The position numbers and the translations under genes are program-made. From Bemisia tabaci (taxonomy: Eukaryota > Arthropoda > Insecta > Hemiptera > Aleyrodidae): a stretch of DNA of 64,000 nt. The notes under the pieces are model-generated. The model was not told the DNA's origin and did no database searches. It was given only the letters and a program-made list of their open reading frames with translations. The stretch lies in contig NC_092800.1 in NCBI RefSeq assembly GCF_918797505.1, positions 31,114,263-31,178,262 on the forward strand. Direction: 5' to 3'. Numbering within the stretch: position 1 is the stretch's first letter; the number at the start of each line of letters is the position of its first letter. Positions 33,285 to 44,939 of the stretch are shown one piece after another.

Positions 33285-33981
33285 TTTTATCATTGCAGAA
33301 ATGGGCTCTTCAAAAAATGGAGTTACGCCCTTAGGACGAGGAGTCACAACATGTGTGCAAACGCGCGTTTGCAACGCAGGTGCATTTTGGCCATAATTTC
33401 GACATATGAGCAAGTGTGCCAAAAAAAATAATTAATTTCACGAGAGCAACCACCGTGCTAATCCCTGACGACCCTGACATCGATAATTCTTACCAGCTTG
33501 CATTCACCCATGTCCCCTTAATCTTCCCCTCAGTCGGTGCTCCTGACCCTTCCCGCCACAGCTAAAATGTGAGTGTTTTGCTTTCCAGCACATTAAGTGT
33601 TTTGTGCCTTTTTTGTCGGGTTGATTTTGCTTTTAGGCAATTTCCCTTGCAAGAGGAACTGCAGTGACCTGTTAGAGGCGCTGACCTTGTGGTCATCACA
33701 TCCAACAACGAACCGCGTTTTTGACCGGCTGGTTTGGATTGGATATGAGTGGTTTCATGTTAACGAGAGTCTGAATGTAATCAGTTTAGTTTTTAGCGTT
33801 TTCTACGAATAAAAAAAAATTACTTCAAAAAGAATACAATAATCATTGCAAATCATTCACATTTGCGACCCTGAATGGGCTGATGCGCAGAAGAAATATG
33901 AGAGACTACCATTTGCAACCTATTAACAAATTTTCCCCTTTCTTTGTGAGGGAAAATGGGCGGAAGGGAAAAGGGCTCAAG

Positions 33982-34205
33982 TCGTCACCTCCCGGCCAAA
34001 GTATCACAAGCGCCATGCGACGTTTCAAAGTTTCCGCCGCTATTTTATTTTTTTACTGAGAAATTGTTGGTTGAATCTGTTTGAAAAATTCACTGAATTT
34101 TCTTTGTGCTGCCGATAAAATTCAGTGAAATTTTCAGACAGCTTCGTTGAACAATTTCTCTGTAGAAAAATAAAATGGCGGCGGAAATTTTGAAACGTCG
34201 CATGG
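33982..34205. mobile_element. MITE family A, copy A4
   Basis: Left TCGTCACCTCCCGGCCAAAG. The palindrome centre TTCACTGAATTTTCTTTGTG is intact. The right arm ends at ACGTCGCATGG and joins the unit repeated in inverted orientation at 48988-49690. Confidence 0.8.
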
Positions 34206-34900
34206 CCCCTGTAATAATTTGAGTGGAATGTGACGACGTTCCAAAGTTCCATACTTCCCTCCAACCCTGTCGAATTATGTCTGTTTATTCTGTCAATGGA
34301 CAGGATTTTGTAACATACAACTATTACAGCTTCTAGGATATGCGTGAGGTATCACGTATTTTGAAGGCGAAATGTAATTCGCGCATGTGTTACACGATTG
34401 TGAGTGTCAATTCCTAAATATGAGCGCTCTGACACTCCGACCTTTCACGGGAGTAAAATTAATTCAAGAATCAAGACGGATGCGCAAGTTGTGGTTTTCC
34501 CAAACAAAGAAACGTATCCCCATTTCTAGGTGTTAAAATTGACGACGAAAAGTTATTCATTCATTTTATTACAACAGTAAGGCTGCGCAATACCTCACCA
34601 AATTTTTTCTATTTTGTAGGTGTCGATAGAAAATAAATCGAATGGAATTTTCAAATTGAAATGCCGTAAGATTCCTGATAAAAGAGGAATTACGAGTGTA
34701 AAGTTTGTAACGTTGAAATGAGGTTGCATCCTTACGAAATAGCATTAAATAAATTGCAACTTAATTCCTTTTTTTTTAAATTTTTCATTATATTGAATGT
34801 CCTAACCTGTTATGCAGTGCTAAGGGAAAACTTCGTATGAACATTTACGTTGTCGAATTCATGTTGATCAAATTCGACTTTTCCAAAAGAAAATGTTTGA
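34201..34900 (+). repeat. 700-bp near-identical inverted duplication, copy 1
   Basis: By eye it matches the reverse complement of 48988-49690 almost base for base. The differences I saw are a 2-bp indel (ATTTACG versus ATTCTGACG), a T-run length change and a few single-base changes. It begins at the arm of a family A MITE and ends inside the left arm of a family G MITE (about 34811 on). The two copies are about 14 kb apart. Confidence 0.9.
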
Positions 34901-35063
34901 TTTCCTTTCCTAAATGTTTTGGACAGTTGTATTTGCTATTTAATCCAGTGTATCAGAAAATTTCCAGAAATATAAACATAAATTTCCTCAAAAATAAAGA
35001 TTGTATCGGACAATGGTGGCATTAGAATATTAATACAGAGTTCCTCCTTAACTCAGTAGTGCT
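34811..35063. mobile_element. MITE family G, copy G8
   Basis: Left ATGCAGTGCTAAGGGAAAAC, right GAGTTCCTCCTTAACTCAGT. The left 90 bp belong to the inverted duplication shared with 49 kb. The right part is present only here. Confidence 0.65.
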
Positions 35064-35561
35064 GTGCGCTACAGAAACTCCTTCAGAAACACATGATGAA
35101 CTAGAAAATATTTTCGCGTTAGGTTGGCAACAATGATGTTAAGCTATCTCGGAAAGCGAAGGAGTCGACAAGGGATGGAATGAGTTAAGAAGTCCCAAAA
35201 CAGCAATTTCCCGAAAGGAAATACGAGTTTCCCCCTTTCAACTCTCGCCATGCTAGCCCTCCTATATGCTGGAAAATCAAAATTCAATCTCAACTTTTTA
35301 TGTCCGATCTGATGCGTGTTACGTTTTTTATGGCGCATACGGGTTCTCGACTTGATCCTCCCAACTTATGAATTTTATCGTTTATTGAATACATGATTGC
35401 ACTCCTATCCTGTCTCTTCTCGAAAAGTCTCATTCCTTTCACAGTTGAGTTCATGAGCGCAAGTGCGCCCTTTATAATTCTCGTGTACATTTTCTATCTT
35501 ACCCGTCTTAAATTTTACAGGACCTGTGCTGAGAGTTTACTTGAAGCCTGCAGCCTCCACG

Positions 35562-35976
35562 CACTGAAAAAAAAATCTGGGTGTATTTACTAAGAAAAGG
35601 GTAAAATTACTAAGAATTCAGGGTTCTATTGGATCCCAGTTTTTTCTTGGTAAAATTACCATTTATGGAATTGGTAATTTTACCGAGAAATCTTTGTAAA
35701 ATTATTGAACTTTCTCGGTACTTTTACTGGACCTTGGTAAAAACGCCAATATTTTTTATCGACTGTGGTAGAATTACCGAGATAAAATGGCAAAGTTACC
35801 GGGAATTGATTACCAATAAAAGTGGTATTCTTACCTGAAAAAAACGGTAAAAATACCGGTTTTTAGGTAAGCTTACCAGTCTGTCTTGGTAAAATTACCA
35901 ATAATTGGTAAAAAAAAGTGAGATGGTAAAGGTACCAACGGACCTTGGTAAAAACGCCGATAATTTTTTTTCAGTG
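35562..35976. mobile_element. GGTAAAATTACC-rich MITE family I, copy I1
   Basis: Ends CACTGAAAAAAAAATCTGGG and TTTTTTTTCAGTG. Inside are many half-palindromes of GGTAAAATTACC type (TTGGTAAAATTACC, GGTAATTTTACC, GGTAGAATTACC). The whole 415-bp element reappears inverted at 42745-43156. Confidence 0.85.
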
Positions 35977-36364
35977 TATCACCCATTCCGCGAACTGACG
36001 GATGTTTTTGTCCATTCCTGAACTGGGCAGCCAGTCCACGATCCGGCCAGTCAAAAGTCTGGAAATTACGCCAACGGGACCAATTTTAAATGCAACCCAT
36101 ACGCAAATTAACGAATGCCCCCCCCCCCCCCCCCCCGACCGACTATTGATCAATTATTATTCGCGAAATTTTAAACGCAACTTAGAAATATCAAAACCTT
36201 CTATAGGTTGTGTAAATAAAATTTCATTTCTTTTTTTAATTTTCTCGAAAGTTCATACTAAAAATTTACGAATTTTCATTTTTTGCTAATCGATTCAGTA
36301 TCTCGGGTGTGCGTGTTGTAATTTAAGAACTAGACACTGGAGGCGTTTCCGGCTCACAAAGACT

Positions 36365-36480
36365 GGACTGATTTGACTGTGGCGCCTTTGATGCAACTAT
36401 TCGTGTTCTAAGGATGTGCGTGTTGCATGTTCAATATTGAAGGCACTTTCGCTTTCCTCACTTCTTCTGAGATTCACGGG
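36365..36480. repeat. Dispersed repeat C, copy C4
   Basis: GATGCAACTATTCGTGTTCT, GGATGTGCGTGTTGCATGTT and ATTGAAGGCACTTTCGCTTT. Near-duplicate of C5 at 37460. Element M lies between them. Confidence 0.65.
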
Positions 36481-36765
36481 ACTCGTCAATATCAGCACCC
36501 TAATAACAGAGTACCTATACAGGAAGAGCAATACCAGTTAGTGACGCGAGACAAGAGCATCTAAGGCTAATAATTGAATGTCATTCAGAGGGCTTAAGCG
36601 CCAGAAATAAAAACACGAGGGAGACATTAGAAACTGTAATAATCGACCTGTTTTAAATCGTATATTATAGAATAGTGTGATTAAATAATAATTCATCGTT
36701 TTAATATTTCAGAGCTCTGAAATTCGATTAAAAACTTTCTTTACGGTTTTTTCTTGTTTTATAAT

Positions 36766-37380
36766 GGGCCTGTTGCAAACTTTTGCTAGAGCAAAAATAA
36801 GAGTTGTTTCTTATAGATAATGCCTCAAAAATCACGATGAGCGCATCGGCAAAGTCTGAAATGCACTCATAACTTCACAATCTGCGTAAGAAATTTGCGT
36901 TTTTTTAAGCTTCCCGCTTCAAAAACGATACTACGGCATAGGTGAACATTTTGTTAGAGGAGTCGCTCCATCGTCGGCGATATTCATCATGGCCGACGCT
37001 TGCACGCAGTTCCGCGCGTAATTCAAGGAGAGTTCAAGGTCAATCAATTCGGGCGTGGAAAATATGAACGTTAACACACCGATTGTTATCTGGTCTAATC
37101 CAGTTCAGGTGTTATCTCGTCCCATCAAACGTGTTTTGGCGGATTGGCGTCGGCTATGATGATTATTGCCGACAATGGAACGACTCCTCTTACAATATGT
37201 TCACCTGTGCCGTAGTATCGTTTTTGAAGCGGGAAGCTCAAAAAACCGCAAATTTCTTACGCAGTTTGTGAAGTTATGAGTGCATTTCAGAGTTTGCCGA
37301 TGCGCTCATCGTGATTTTTGAGGCATTATCTATAAGAAACAACTCTTAGTTTTGCTCTAGCAAAAGTTTGCAACAGGCCC
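36766..37380. mobile_element. Long-TIR element M (about 615 bp)
   Basis: Termini GGGCCTGTTGCAAACTTTTG and CAAAAGTTTGCAACAGGCCC. Inverted arms of roughly 200 bp include ACAACTCTTA-type, GATGAGCGCATCGGCAAA and GAAGCGGGAAGCTCAAAAAA-type blocks. AT borders both ends (AT|GGGCC...GGCCC|AT). The centre is unique with no transposase. The superfamily is undetermined. Confidence 0.85.
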
Positions 37381-37459
37381 ATTTCCGTCGCTTAAGTCTT
37401 TTTTAGAATGAACAATTCGAATCGGTGGTTTTCTCTACCTACGAATACTACACTGATAG

Positions 37460-37575
37460 TAAGTTGGTTGTGGCGCTCTAATGCAACTATTCATGTTCCA
37501 CGGATGTGCGTGTTGCATGTTCAAAATTGAAGGCACTTTCGCTTTTCTCACGTCTTCAGCAATGCATGGAAGGAG
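37460..37575. repeat. Dispersed repeat C, copy C5
   Basis: AATGCAACTATTCATGTTCC, GGATGTGCGTGTTGCATGTT and ATTGAAGGCACTTTCGCTTT. Closest relative is C4, 1.1 kb away in the same orientation. Confidence 0.65.
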
Positions 37576-37783
37576 CATATCAGAGTGCCTTTGTAGAAAG
37601 ACTAAACATTTTATCTCAATCCTTTTGCTACTAAAAAAAGTGCTGCTCCCTGATTGGTCAACGAATTTCAGGCTGTCGTAGATTTTATGATTTCCAACTT
37701 TTGAAATTTAATTTCTGAACAAAAGTTGATGGATGATTTTGCCGATAGTTATCATTTTTATGTTCATTTCACGCATCTTTCCC

Positions 37784-38457
37784 CAAGGCCGGATTTAAGG
37801 GGTGGCCACATGGGCCGCGGCCCATGGCGGCAAATGTTGAATTTTTTTTTAAATGTAGGTATAAAAAAAATCTGATTCAGAAAAAAATTACAAACGAGAA
37901 AAGGCGACAAAATTTCTCATTTCCTGAGAGTATAGTAATTTTTAATTTTGACGTCTTTCGGTAATATAAGAGGCAGCACCTTTAATTAGTCGAGTTAAGA
38001 GAGAAACCAAACACACAATTTGGTCTGGAACGGCGCGGCGTAGAGAGCAATGATGACGAGGACTTGAGATGAAAAGGAGAAGCCCTCGGCGCGGTGATCG
38101 GCGTGTAACACATATTAGCGCCTACAAGACTGCATGAATACTTCGCGCATTGCGTCAGACACAGTGCGGTCAGCGCGGCGCGGCGGAAGTTAAAATTATT
38201 AAACCACATTTATGTTTGTTCTGTCTTAATTTTCTCGTTCAATATTTATAAAAGGAAGGCCTTGTCCACACAGAGATAGGTTTACGGAACTAATTAACTT
38301 TCGCGTAAAGTTTCGTGAACTTTTGCTGGTAGTGTTCACAGGGCTTTCGCAAAAAATGTGTCCAACACGAGTAAACGCGTCTTATGCATCCCTCCCCCTC
38401 CGGCACGTTCACTTGATGGTTTTTATTGATGTTTCAAAAATTCAGAACGAATGAGAA
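37784..38457. mobile_element. hAT-like element B, copy B2 (right end missing)
   Basis: Starts CAAGGCCGGATTTAAGGGGT and follows B1 closely through GGGCCGCGGCCCATGGCGGC, GAAACCAAACACACAATTTG and CATTTATGTTTGTTCT to CGAATGAGAA. B1's final 55 bp with the CCCTG terminus are absent. It has only one of the ~75-bp internal units that B1 carries three times. Confidence 0.75.
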
Positions 38458-38583
38458 CATTCACTATAAATCGGTCTTTGAGGGACCTTCGTCTTTACGT
38501 AATGTCCTTCGTAATGTCATCATCGTTCCTTTTCAATTAAACTTGAGTGACGCGATCATATATTAATGTTAACACAATGAGGA

Positions 38584-38790
38584 TATTGTCATCTTCCGAC
38601 CAAAGTATCACAAGCGCCATGCGACGTTTCAAAATTTCCGACGCCGTTTTATTTTTTGACAGAGACATTGTTGGTTGCACCTGTTTGAAAATTTCACTGG
38701 ATTTTATCGGCAGCACAAAGAAAATTCAGTGAAATTTTCGGACAGTTTCGTTGATCAATTGTGATACTTTGGCCGGAAGGTGACGATATC
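38584..38790. mobile_element. MITE family A, copy A5 with internal deletion
   Basis: Ends TTGTCATCTTCCGACCAAAG and CTTTGGCCGGAAGGTGACGA are both present. The inner part of the right arm, including the TAAAATGGCGGCG block, is deleted at TTGATCAATT|GTGATAC. Confidence 0.8.
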
Positions 38791-39129
38791 AAAAAGCCTC
38801 TCTGGCCTCTTTTGGCAAAAATTCCAACCCATCAAAATCATCCACTCACAAGTTGTTTCATAATGAGGAATCAGTTTTCATTTTCTTCTCCTCCATTAAC
38901 TTTTGAAATTCAGTTTCGTAGGTACAGATTTAACACAATAAGATACAAGGAAGAGACATTTTCTAGAAGTTGATAAAGTGGGGGCGGTCAAGAGCCTCAA
39001 AATCTACCAGTCGTAAAAGGTTGTGAAAATGAATCATTAGAATGAAACTGAAGATAAACACTGGTTAACGCGGGGTTTAAGCGAAGACGGAACCATGGAG
39101 GACCAAGAAAGAAGAGGGTCCACGGAGTA

Positions 39130-39830
39130 AGCGCCGAGAACAGGAATAAAATAAAAATGAAAGCTCGATTTTATTTAAGTACTCGTCAACAGGGTAATTG
39201 ATTGAATTGCTGAAGGGGAAAAGCTCCCCCTCGAAAATGGGCTCGGGGCGCGGGGGCGGGGAGGGACACCGAACGAGCGGAAAATTAAAAGTTAAGTTAA
39301 AATGTAACAACTTTACAAGTCGGGGAGAGGGGGAGGCCGGGCAGAAGAAAAGGAGAAAAAATGTCGCCTATAAATTATGCATGAGATGCGTTGAAAGACA
39401 ATTTATTGATACTCGGAAAACAAACCATTAGCAACACAAATACTAAAAACTCTCCAGTCGGGAGCCCCCCATAAAACGATGACGACGACGGAGAGGACTC
39501 ACAGGCTCATTTTTGCTCATTTTTCATTCCCCCCGCGCGATTTCCAGCTCGGCGGAAGAGGAGTTGTTTACCGCCAAATTAGGCACCGTATTGTTCTCCC
39601 TCTAGAAGGGCCCGTAATCTCGTTACCCCTCCCGCCGCCGCCCCCCTCCCTCTCCGCGGAGAGCAGCCATTGTTGATTGCTCGACTCAGGGTAAACACCA
39701 TTTTATCAGCATTATCAGGGCCACATTATCCAAGGGGGCGCCTCCCAATTAGCTAATTAGATTGAAACCGTCCTGGCCCTGCTAACGAGCGCACGTCCCT
39801 GGCTAACTTCATAACAAAACGACGCGCTCA
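39130..39830. promoter_or_regulatory. Long non-repetitive block in intron 1, enhancer candidate
   Basis: Free of MITE ends. It contains GGTAATTGATTGAATTG, CCTATAAATTATGCATG, AAGACAATTTATTGATACTC and, near 39748, CCCAATTAGCTAATTAGATTG (paired ATTA cores), mixed with GC-rich tracts. Length and motif density make it the largest candidate regulatory segment in the window. The evidence is composition only. Confidence 0.35.
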
Positions 39831-40230
39831 GACTCACCCCCCGACCCCCGCGCAGCATCCCTCACTCTCTCGCTCGTCCCTTCGGATTTCAGTTCAGCAC
39901 TCCCCGCCATTTCGGTTCCCCCTCCTCCCCCGTTTCTCCCCCTCCGGAGCGTTGGGGCGTCCTTCTCCATCTTTACCTTTTCCCGCGGTCTTTTTTCAGA
40001 TTGTTCGCGGATGGATTTCACTTTCGACCTCGCTGGAGCGGGAGTCCTGGGGATCTTGTTTGGATACGCCGCGCCGCGCTGGGGCGTTTCAGCGGCCGTT
40101 TGATGTGGAAACTCGGTCGCGTTTCAGACGAGCTGAAATTCGCTGATTTGGTATCGCGGGCAAACAAAGGCGCCGTCATGTCTTCGCAATACAGGGGAGA
40201 ACTGCGGAACCATAGCCCGGACTGAATCTA
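39830..40230. other. GC-rich intronic stretch, no gene supported
   Basis: Overlapping ORFs of 64-74 codons on both strands (for example 39952-40146 and 39809-40021) have biased composition but no recognisable domain. I saw no splice-supported exon structure. A CT-rich tract (39835-39970) precedes a G+C-balanced segment. Confidence 0.35.
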
Positions 40231-40290
40231 GCTTTCTTTGTTGTAAACTTTACCGGGTTTATGGTTACTGAAAACGAGGGTTTGGTAGAT

Positions 40291-40549
40291 ATGGATTGCA
40301 TTTTGCAAAAAGGAACCAAGAGCATTACAATGTCGCTAAGATTGTGCAACTTCATCCATAGCAATATAACTATTGAATGCCTGAAAAAGTATGAAATTCA
40401 CTTGGTAGTTTTTGTCCTAAAACAGTTTTTAGCAAGAGAAGCAAAACCCGTTTATAGATAATCAGGTTTTTCTTCCGAGACAAAAGAAGCCGCATAATCC
40501 TAGAAACATTGCAATGCTCCTGGTTCCTTTTTGCAAAATGCAATCCATG
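40291..40549. mobile_element. MITE L
   Basis: Ends ATGGATTGCATTTTGCAAAA and TTTTGCAAAATGCAATCCAT, with AGGAACCAAGAGCATT and AATGCTCCTGGTTCCT as the next block. The AAAGGAACCAAG motif also occurs in family K, so L and K may be distantly related. Confidence 0.85.
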
Positions 40550-40577
40550 TAGTCTCTACTGAAAGGATGGGTGGAGC

Positions 40578-40860
40578 CAGGGTGGCATGAAACGTAAGAA
40601 ATAAATAAAAAATTGGAAATTTCAGTGAAATATTTCATGAAATTTCACGAGGCTGTGAAATATTTCATATTTTTTTAGGAATTAGAGTATGCAACTCGCA
40701 CTCAAACACACAGAAATAGAAGAAAGTCCCGTTTTTTGTATTTTACGAAAAATGAAAAGGAACCGGCATTTTTCAATATCTTTCATACATTTCTGGAATT
40801 TCATGAGATATTTCCCGTGAAATTTCAAGATTTTATTTTCCATGAAATTGTGCCATCCTG
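40578..40860. mobile_element. hAT-like MITE O
   Basis: Termini CAGGGTGGCATGAAA and (right end, complement) CAGGATGGCACAATTTCATG. The flanks GGTGGAGC and GGAGGGGC match at 6 of 8 positions, consistent with an aged 8-bp TSD. The interior is rich in TGAAATATTTCA-type palindromes. Confidence 0.75.
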
Positions 40861-40887
40861 GGAGGGGCAGATGAAAGATTTTCCTAA

Positions 40888-41012
40888 TGTTAGCTGAGTA
40901 TCTACTGATATCGGTCGGGTTTCTACTGATATCGATTGGATTTTTACAGATATTGGTTGGATCTATACTGATATCGGTTGGATATACACTGATATCAGTT
41001 GAGCCTCTACTG
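40888..41012. repeat. 21-bp minisatellite, about 6 units
   Basis: Unit TACTGATATCGGTTGGAT(T/C)T(A/C), repeated head to tail with small changes. Because the period is a multiple of three, it leaves open frames on both strands that read repetitively (around ISVGF and PTDIS). A weaker related stretch occurs at 41518-41600. Not a gene. Confidence 0.85.
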
Positions 41013-41106
41013 TCTTTTGATGCAAGTAAAAAGTTCAGTAATATCTGCACAGCCTTTCCCCTTGGTCGATTAATTGATATAAGTGGATGTCCAGCCTGTA
41101 TCAGAA

Positions 41107-41337
41107 TTGAACCGATTATTTTCCAAATCACGTAAGCGCCAAAATTGCGAATGCGAGAAAAACAAGAAAACCCGTTTTATTCGCTTTATTGACTATCTCC
41201 AAATTCTAAAATATGTTTGTTCTTTTAGAGGACTATTTTGAAATCAGTTATGATACCAGAGAAAACAAGAAAAAAGAACCCCTCTACCACCTAAATAGAG
41301 ATTGGCGCTTACGTGATTTGGATAATAATCGGTTCAA
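41107..41337. mobile_element. MITE family N, copy N1
   Basis: Ends TTGAACCGATTATTTTCCAA and TTGGATAATAATCGGTTCAA. Next inward CACGTAAGCGCCAA / TTGGCGCTTACGTG. A copy with a damaged left end lies at 49941. Confidence 0.88.
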
Positions 41338-41349
41338 TTGATACAGTAA

Positions 41350-42740
41350 AACTACGATGTCTGATATCTTACGAACTAATCATTGCATCAAAATAATGAA
41401 AGGTGAAAAAGGTGATCATTTTTAAAATTTTACATAAAATAAAGATGCTCCCTGATCAGACACAGTGTACTTTAGAAAAATGAAAAAACATGTACAATAA
41501 TGTGTGTAGAATTTCTTCACTGATATCAGTGGAGCTCTGTAATGATTTAAGTAGAATTTCTGCTGATGTTGATGTGTGTTGGCCGAAAACGAGTAGATTT
41601 TTACTCGCCATTTTTAGCACGAGAGTTTTCTTGGAACTTACCAAATAACAATGTCCGATCTACCATTATGCTGAGTTGAGCGGATTTTCACGATGAGCGT
41701 CGTGTCAATGGGATGAGAGACTTTGATGCATGTACGGTGGCAATTTTTTTAGAAAAAACACTTTTTGGGAAATTGTTTTTCCCAAGCTGAGTGAAACTGG
41801 GAAACACTCTACATTACAAAAAGTATGAGTGGATATCTTAGTTCATTTTTGTTACAATAGAGAGCGAAAATTATCATTCCATTAGACAGTTTTAAGACTT
41901 CGAATCGTAAAATTTGGAAATAATTGATTTCGGTCCAGTATGTACTAGTCTTAAATTTAGGTATTTACTTAGTTAAAAAATAAAAAAACTTGAGGACTAT
42001 GTATGAAAAAAATGCATGTCTTTCACGGGGGGCCTCCGATCCTTCAGCGGACAGAAAGAACCTATAGTGCAAGGAAATCAATATGCACCTATGTGATTTC
42101 GTAATCATTATAGAAATAAGTAATTATCCAGTTATTACTTGTAAATACCCTTATGTATATACATACATTAATATAATTGTATATATTTCCTCCTAGGAGG
42201 GTCACAATAAATAAACTCTTAAAAAAAAATTCATTTCTGAAATAAGTCGAGAAAGCTGGTTCCTTTTCAAAAGGTGCCGTCAACTGGCGTACTTCCATTC
42301 TACTACGTCATCTTGTCCGACTTGACCACTCCCTACCATTAATAGCCGAGCACATTCACATCTGTGCCTGGTACTCAAACGTGGACAATATTTTCAGATC
42401 ACCTTAAAAAGACCTTTCCAAAGACGGGGTTGCCCTCAAGAGATTATTGAGCACATGTGAAAAGTGGTAATCAAATGTTCAAGCTCCCAATTCAAAACGT
42501 ATTACCAAGAGAGTTCGTCATTTATGTTTATTCTCTTCGATATCTATAGAGCGTTTCGATCTATCATTCGACCATCGATTTGTCGAACTTAGCCTGCAGC
42601 GGTTACCAAAAGGAAAGACTTGTGCAGATCTCTTTAAAAGTTGTCCCAAATTGATATAGAATTTCGAATTCCAACGTGATATGGTCCCTGATCCCTGATC
42701 GGGCCTCTCAATTTTCTTAATTTTTACGTCTATCAATCGA
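41350..42740. other. Intronic, no gene recognised
   Basis: AT-rich, with an AAATAAATAAACTC...A-run at 42207-42230 that could be an eroded retroposon tail. ORFs of 60-72 codons without domains. Confidence 0.4.
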
Positions 42741-42744
42741 ATAG

Positions 42745-43156
42745 CACTGACAAAAAATTCTCGGCGTTTTTACCACGGTCCGTTGGTACCTTTACCATCT
42801 CACTTTTTTTACCAATCATTGATAATTTTACCTAGGCAGACTGGTAAGCTTACCTAACAAACCGGTATTTTTACTGTTTTTTTCAGGTAAGAATACCATT
42901 TTTATTGGTAATCAATTCTCGATAACTTTGCCATTTTATCTCGGTAATTCTACCACAGTCGATAAAAAATATTGGCGTTTTAACCAAGGTCCAGTAAAAT
43001 TACCGAGGAAGTTCAATAATTTTACCGAGATTTCTCGGTAAAATTACCAATTCCATTAAGTTAATTTTACCAAGAAAAACCCGGGATCGAATAGAACCCT
43101 GAATTCTTGGTAATTTTACCCTTTTTTAATAATTACACCGAGATTTTTTTTCAGTG
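42745..43156. mobile_element. GGTAAAATTACC-rich MITE family I, copy I2 (inverted to I1)
   Basis: Ends CACTGACAAAAAATTCTCGG and GATTTTTTTTCAGTG. The order of GTTGGTACCTTTACCATCTC, GGTAAGCTTACC-like and CCACAGTCGATAAAAAATAT blocks is the exact reverse of I1. Confidence 0.85.
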
Positions 43157-43159
43157 TGT

Positions 43160-44375
43160 TGCGATACACGGTGCAATTATTCCGTTTCATTCGATGGCTC
43201 GATATATTCGATGTATCGAGGTTGTTCGATCCCGGAGAAATGACGGAACTCGTATGTCCGTGCCCAAGTGGATTCGGTGTTCACTCCATAATTGTTATTT
43301 TATCAGCGGACGCGTGTCGCTGCATTAATAGCGGAGTCTTACATCTTGTCAACCATTCAGCCCATCGAGGCTGGATCCTTGATTATATTCCCGAATCTAT
43401 TCCGACTGAAGAGCTACAAGCTCCTGAAAATTTACCCAAGTCTTCGAGTCTAACAGAGCAATTTTATGGATTGCTTCATCTTGGGAGTCAATTTTTTAAT
43501 AGCTATATATCGAAATGACCTCCATCGATATTCATCCCTATCTTAGCAAAGTACTAATCGACAATCAAAGGTCGATTCAACAGTCGATCCTCGGGGATAA
43601 TGTAACCAGCGGATTGTTTACGCAGCCCTACAAGTTTTTGACGATGTCAAATATTTAAAAATAACTCAACTTTTGTTGAAAATTCTCCTTTTCAGGTGAT
43701 TTGAAACGTTTCCTGACAAATGATTTCACCCCGAATTTCCATTCTCAGCGTCCTCACTTCATCACAAAATATAAAAATCAGTTTTTCATGTATTTGAGAG
43801 GACAATATAAAGCGTAATACGTTTTAGAGATTATTTTTTGCGAGAAAATGACGGGAGAAAGTTACAGAATGTCCTCGTGATAAACGCGAGTTCTGTAAAA
43901 GGAGCCAAATCGAGGAAAAGTACTCATACCGCACATACTAGATTATGGTTGTCTCAGGCCAGCAGGGCTCTAGTATGGGAAGCAGCTTCTTGCGGTTGAG
44001 GCGAATGGCATCCGAAGAAACACAATGGCTACTTGATGCGACTGCAAGAAGTAGTTTTTTGTATAACCAAAGTCCTGGGTTAAAAAATTGCTCTGAGTAC
44101 TTTTACACTTCCTAAAATGATTTATTCGCGAAAGCTGAGTTGCGAATACGCATTAAAAATTGCTAAGGCTCATTGTTATTCTTAATCGAAAAATTATTGC
44201 AGTTATCGAAAAGATTGTCACGCCATTTTCTTCCAATAATTAGAGAAACGGGTATGGGAAAAAGAGGATGAAGGAGAGGGCAAAAACAAAGCATTAAAAT
44301 AACATTGCGTCCTGATTATATTGTTCACAGTCGAGAGGAAACGTATTTGACTACAATCTCGGCTGAAGAACGCAA
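43160..44375. other. Intronic, no gene recognised
   Basis: A 120-codon ORF (43156-43518) starts in the end of I2 and shows no recognisable domain. Two loosely related ORFs overlap it. No repeats identified between 43520 and 44380. Confidence 0.35.
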
Positions 44376-44487
44376 CAAGACATCGATAGCCCTTGGATAC
44401 AACTATTCGTACTCAATGGTTGCCAGTGTTGCAGATTCTTGAAATTGAAGGCGTTTTAGATTTTTGCAACAAATCATTTTAGTGATA

Positions 44488-44742
44488 TCGATTCCCAAAG
44501 TGTGAAACCACGTATCTTTGTTTGCGCAATATCGCAAACTTCCTGTCTTACTTTAATTTCTCCTCGGAAAGCCAAACAACGTAATTTCTTGAAGACTATC
44601 TTGATTTTTCTTCTCTATCGGCATATTATTCCAAATTTCAAGCTACAGAGATGGCTTGTTTCTCGTCGAAAAAGTAAAATAAGGGCGGAAATTTCGGAAC
44701 ACCGCATTGGACATTTACGTGGAATCGCACTTGAGCCATCGA
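44488..44742. mobile_element. MITE family H, copy H7 with TA target
   Basis: TA then TCGATTCCCAAAGTGTGAAA at the left; CACTTGAGCCATCGA then TA at the right. The inner arms have GCAAACTTCCTGTCTTACTT and GGAACACCGCATTGG. 255 bp. Confidence 0.8.
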
Positions 44743-44794
44743 TAGCAATGTTCAGTTTCACAGAGCATCCGATCCCTTTGGCCTCTCCTTTCAT

Positions 44795-44917
44795 GGACGT
44801 ATTTCTGCCAAACGGAACTATGTGCATTATGACGTGAGCTCTGTTATGCAAATATTCTTATGGGTTTCAGGGTTCATTTCTTAATGCACATAGCTCCGTT
44901 TGGCAGAAATACGTCCA
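44795..44917. repeat. Foldback element S
   Basis: GGACGTATTTCTGCCAAACG pairs with CGTTTGGCAGAAATACGTCC, and ACTATGTGCATTA with TTAATGCACATAGCT. Stem of about 37 bp with a ~45-bp loop. Confidence 0.8.
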
Positions 44918-44939
44918 AATGGCACCCTTGATTAGACCC

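Noticed and set aside
40682..41135. 149-codon minus-strand ORF with repeated PTDIS motif
   Set aside because: The repetition comes from a 21-bp minisatellite whose period keeps frames open. It also spans part of MITE O.
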